Assembly (NCBI GenBank): GCA_964625225.1
Contig: CAZVAR010000003.1
Coordinates: 1 to 64,000, forward strand
Direction: 5' to 3'
Length of the DNA stretch: 64,000 nt
Source of the DNA: CAZVAR01 sp964625225
Lineage (GTDB): Bacteria; Pseudomonadota; Alphaproteobacteria; JAJUGE01
The first letter of the stretch is position 1. Every line of letters starts with the position of its first letter. This document shows, in pieces, positions 63,127 to 64,000 of this stretch. The translations under genes were made by a program, and so were the position numbers. Below the pieces are notes generated by a model. The model worked only from the letters and a program-made list of their open reading frames with translations. It searched no databases and was not told the DNA's origin.

Positions 63127-64000
63127 GATGAAAGGTCCGGTCGCCGCGCCGCCGCGCGGTTCCGTTGTAGGCGGAGTTTCCGGGTTGCGAAAGACCTTAC
63201 TGGTTTTGGGCGGCGTGCTGCTGGTCGCGATCGCGACCCTGCTTATCCTACCTAGCTTCTGGGATTGGAACCGGTATCGGGACGACATCGCCGCGCAGGT
63301 TCGGGCGGCGACCGGCCGTGAATTCGCGATCGAGGGCGATGTCCGGCTAACGCTGCTGCCGGCCCCGTCTCTGTCCGCCGATGGTCTGCGCCTCGCCAAC
63401 GCGCCCTCGTTCGAGGCGCCGGACATGGCGACGGTCGACGGCCTGCGGGTGAAACTGGCCTTCTGGCCGTTGCTGAGCGGCGAGGTCCGTGCTGCCAGCA
63501 TCGAGCTGATTCGGCCGAGTTTGCGGCTGGAACAACGTCCGGACGGCACGGCCAACTGGAGCATCGCGTCCTCGCCGGATGTCGGCGGCGCCGAGCCGGA
63601 TGCGCCGACCGGTGGCGACGGAACCGGGCTCGAAGTTCGCCTGGACTCGGTACGCGTGCGCGATGGCACCGTCGACCTTCGGCTGCCGGGCGGCCGCACA
63701 CTGCTCACCGAAATCAACGGCGACTTCAGCGCCGAGTCGCTGAGCGGCCCCTTCCGGGCCGAGGCCGCCCTTGGCGTCAACGGCCAGCCGATCGCGATCG
63801 ACGCCCATGTCGGCCGCTTCGATACGGGAGCCGCGGAGCCGATCGCCCTTGCGGTCGACTTCGGAGAGGCGAATGCCCGCCTCGCTCTGCTCGGCACTTA
63901 TGAAGGCGCCACAGCCGGCGAGCTGCGGGTCGCGGGCGACCTTCATGTCGATGCGGGCAGCACAGCGGCGCTCGCCGGGGCCTTGGCGGCCGCGTTGGGT
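63127..64000 (+). CDS. AsmA family protein, 3' end outside window
   Basis: 291 residues visible, frame open to the end. One N-terminal transmembrane helix (LLVLGGVLLVAIATLLILPS, about residues 24-43), then the AsmA start SFWDWNRYRDDIAAQVRAAT, GDVRLTLLPAPSLSADGLRL and LIRPSLRLEQRPDGTANW. AsmA-like proteins are inner-membrane anchored periplasmic proteins involved in lipid transport and outer-membrane homeostasis. ATG 63127 has only a weak ribosome site. Confidence 0.88.

Overview
The window looks like a piece of a high-GC (about 65 %) alphaproteobacterial chromosome, probably Rhodospirillales-like. The signs are an LdtR-like MarR regulator, a DUF4169 protein, the ssb/gyrA/coaD neighbourhood, the dgt-argS-SPOR-nagZ-scpA-scpB run, TRAP transporters and a Lys-tRNA pair. 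It is a draft scaffold: there is a 10-base N run inside gyrA and a 100-base N run inside an alpha/beta hydrolase gene. No phage, CRISPR array or defence island is visible. Mobile DNA is limited to decayed insertion-sequence remnants.

Layout. 1-13562 (+) is a tight alpha-glucan/trehalose operon: treS-maltokinase fusion (5' end outside), glgB, glgX, treZ, malQ, treY. Genes mostly overlap by 4-15 bp or lie within about 50 bp. glgX carries an in-frame TAG at 5970-5972. 13801-16334 (-) holds a REC-EAL c-di-GMP phosphodiesterase, a 63-aa exported peptide behind an AT-rich promoter region, and the MarR regulator. 16641-16911 has an IS remnant abutting tRNA-Lys(TTT). 16967-20996 (-) is coaD, gyrA, ssb. 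21171-25670 has a CitE-like lyase, a second treZ and a convergent GH13 alpha-glucosidase. 25963-30095 holds a DUF2934 protein, a rhodanese, an EamA permease, the truncated hydrolase and an FbpC-type ABC ATPase behind a Fur-like box. 30275-37191 (-) is the dgt-argS-SPOR-nagZ-M50 protease-scpA-scpB operon. 37349-41618 carries a CopD-like membrane protein, a small membrane protein, a Nudix hydrolase, AlaX, SseA and MetC. 41634-46973 carries a PAS protein, an FMN hydroxy-acid dehydrogenase, an acyl-CoA dehydrogenase, a small exported protein and a beta-CASP nuclease. 47132-53506 (-) is ppsA and a TRAP transporter (dctQ-M-P) ending in a hairpin terminator. 53800-55345 holds two decayed IS5-type remnants around an orphan receiver gene. 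55517-59226 (-) is tRNA-Lys(CTT), rodA, mrdA, mreD. 59523-62896 (+) is a TPP riboswitch driving thiO-thiS-thiG-thiE and a hypothetical gene. The window ends with DUF4169 (-) and an AsmA-family gene (+, cut by the window edge).

How it works together. The first operon encodes glycogen branching (GlgB), debranching (GlgX), disproportionation (MalQ), the TreY/TreZ route from glucan to trehalose, and the TreS/maltokinase route from trehalose to maltose and maltose-1-phosphate, the GlgE donor. This is a two-way trehalose/alpha-glucan cycle suited to osmotic or desiccation stress and carbon storage. A second, diverged treZ with an alpha-glucosidase 9 kb away adds redundancy. I saw no clearly undescribed multi-gene system. 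The most checkable oddities are the amber codon in glgX, the atypical acyl-CoA dehydrogenase C-terminus, the broken mre and tat synteny, the Fur-like box before an orphan ABC ATPase, and the paralogous orphan receiver.
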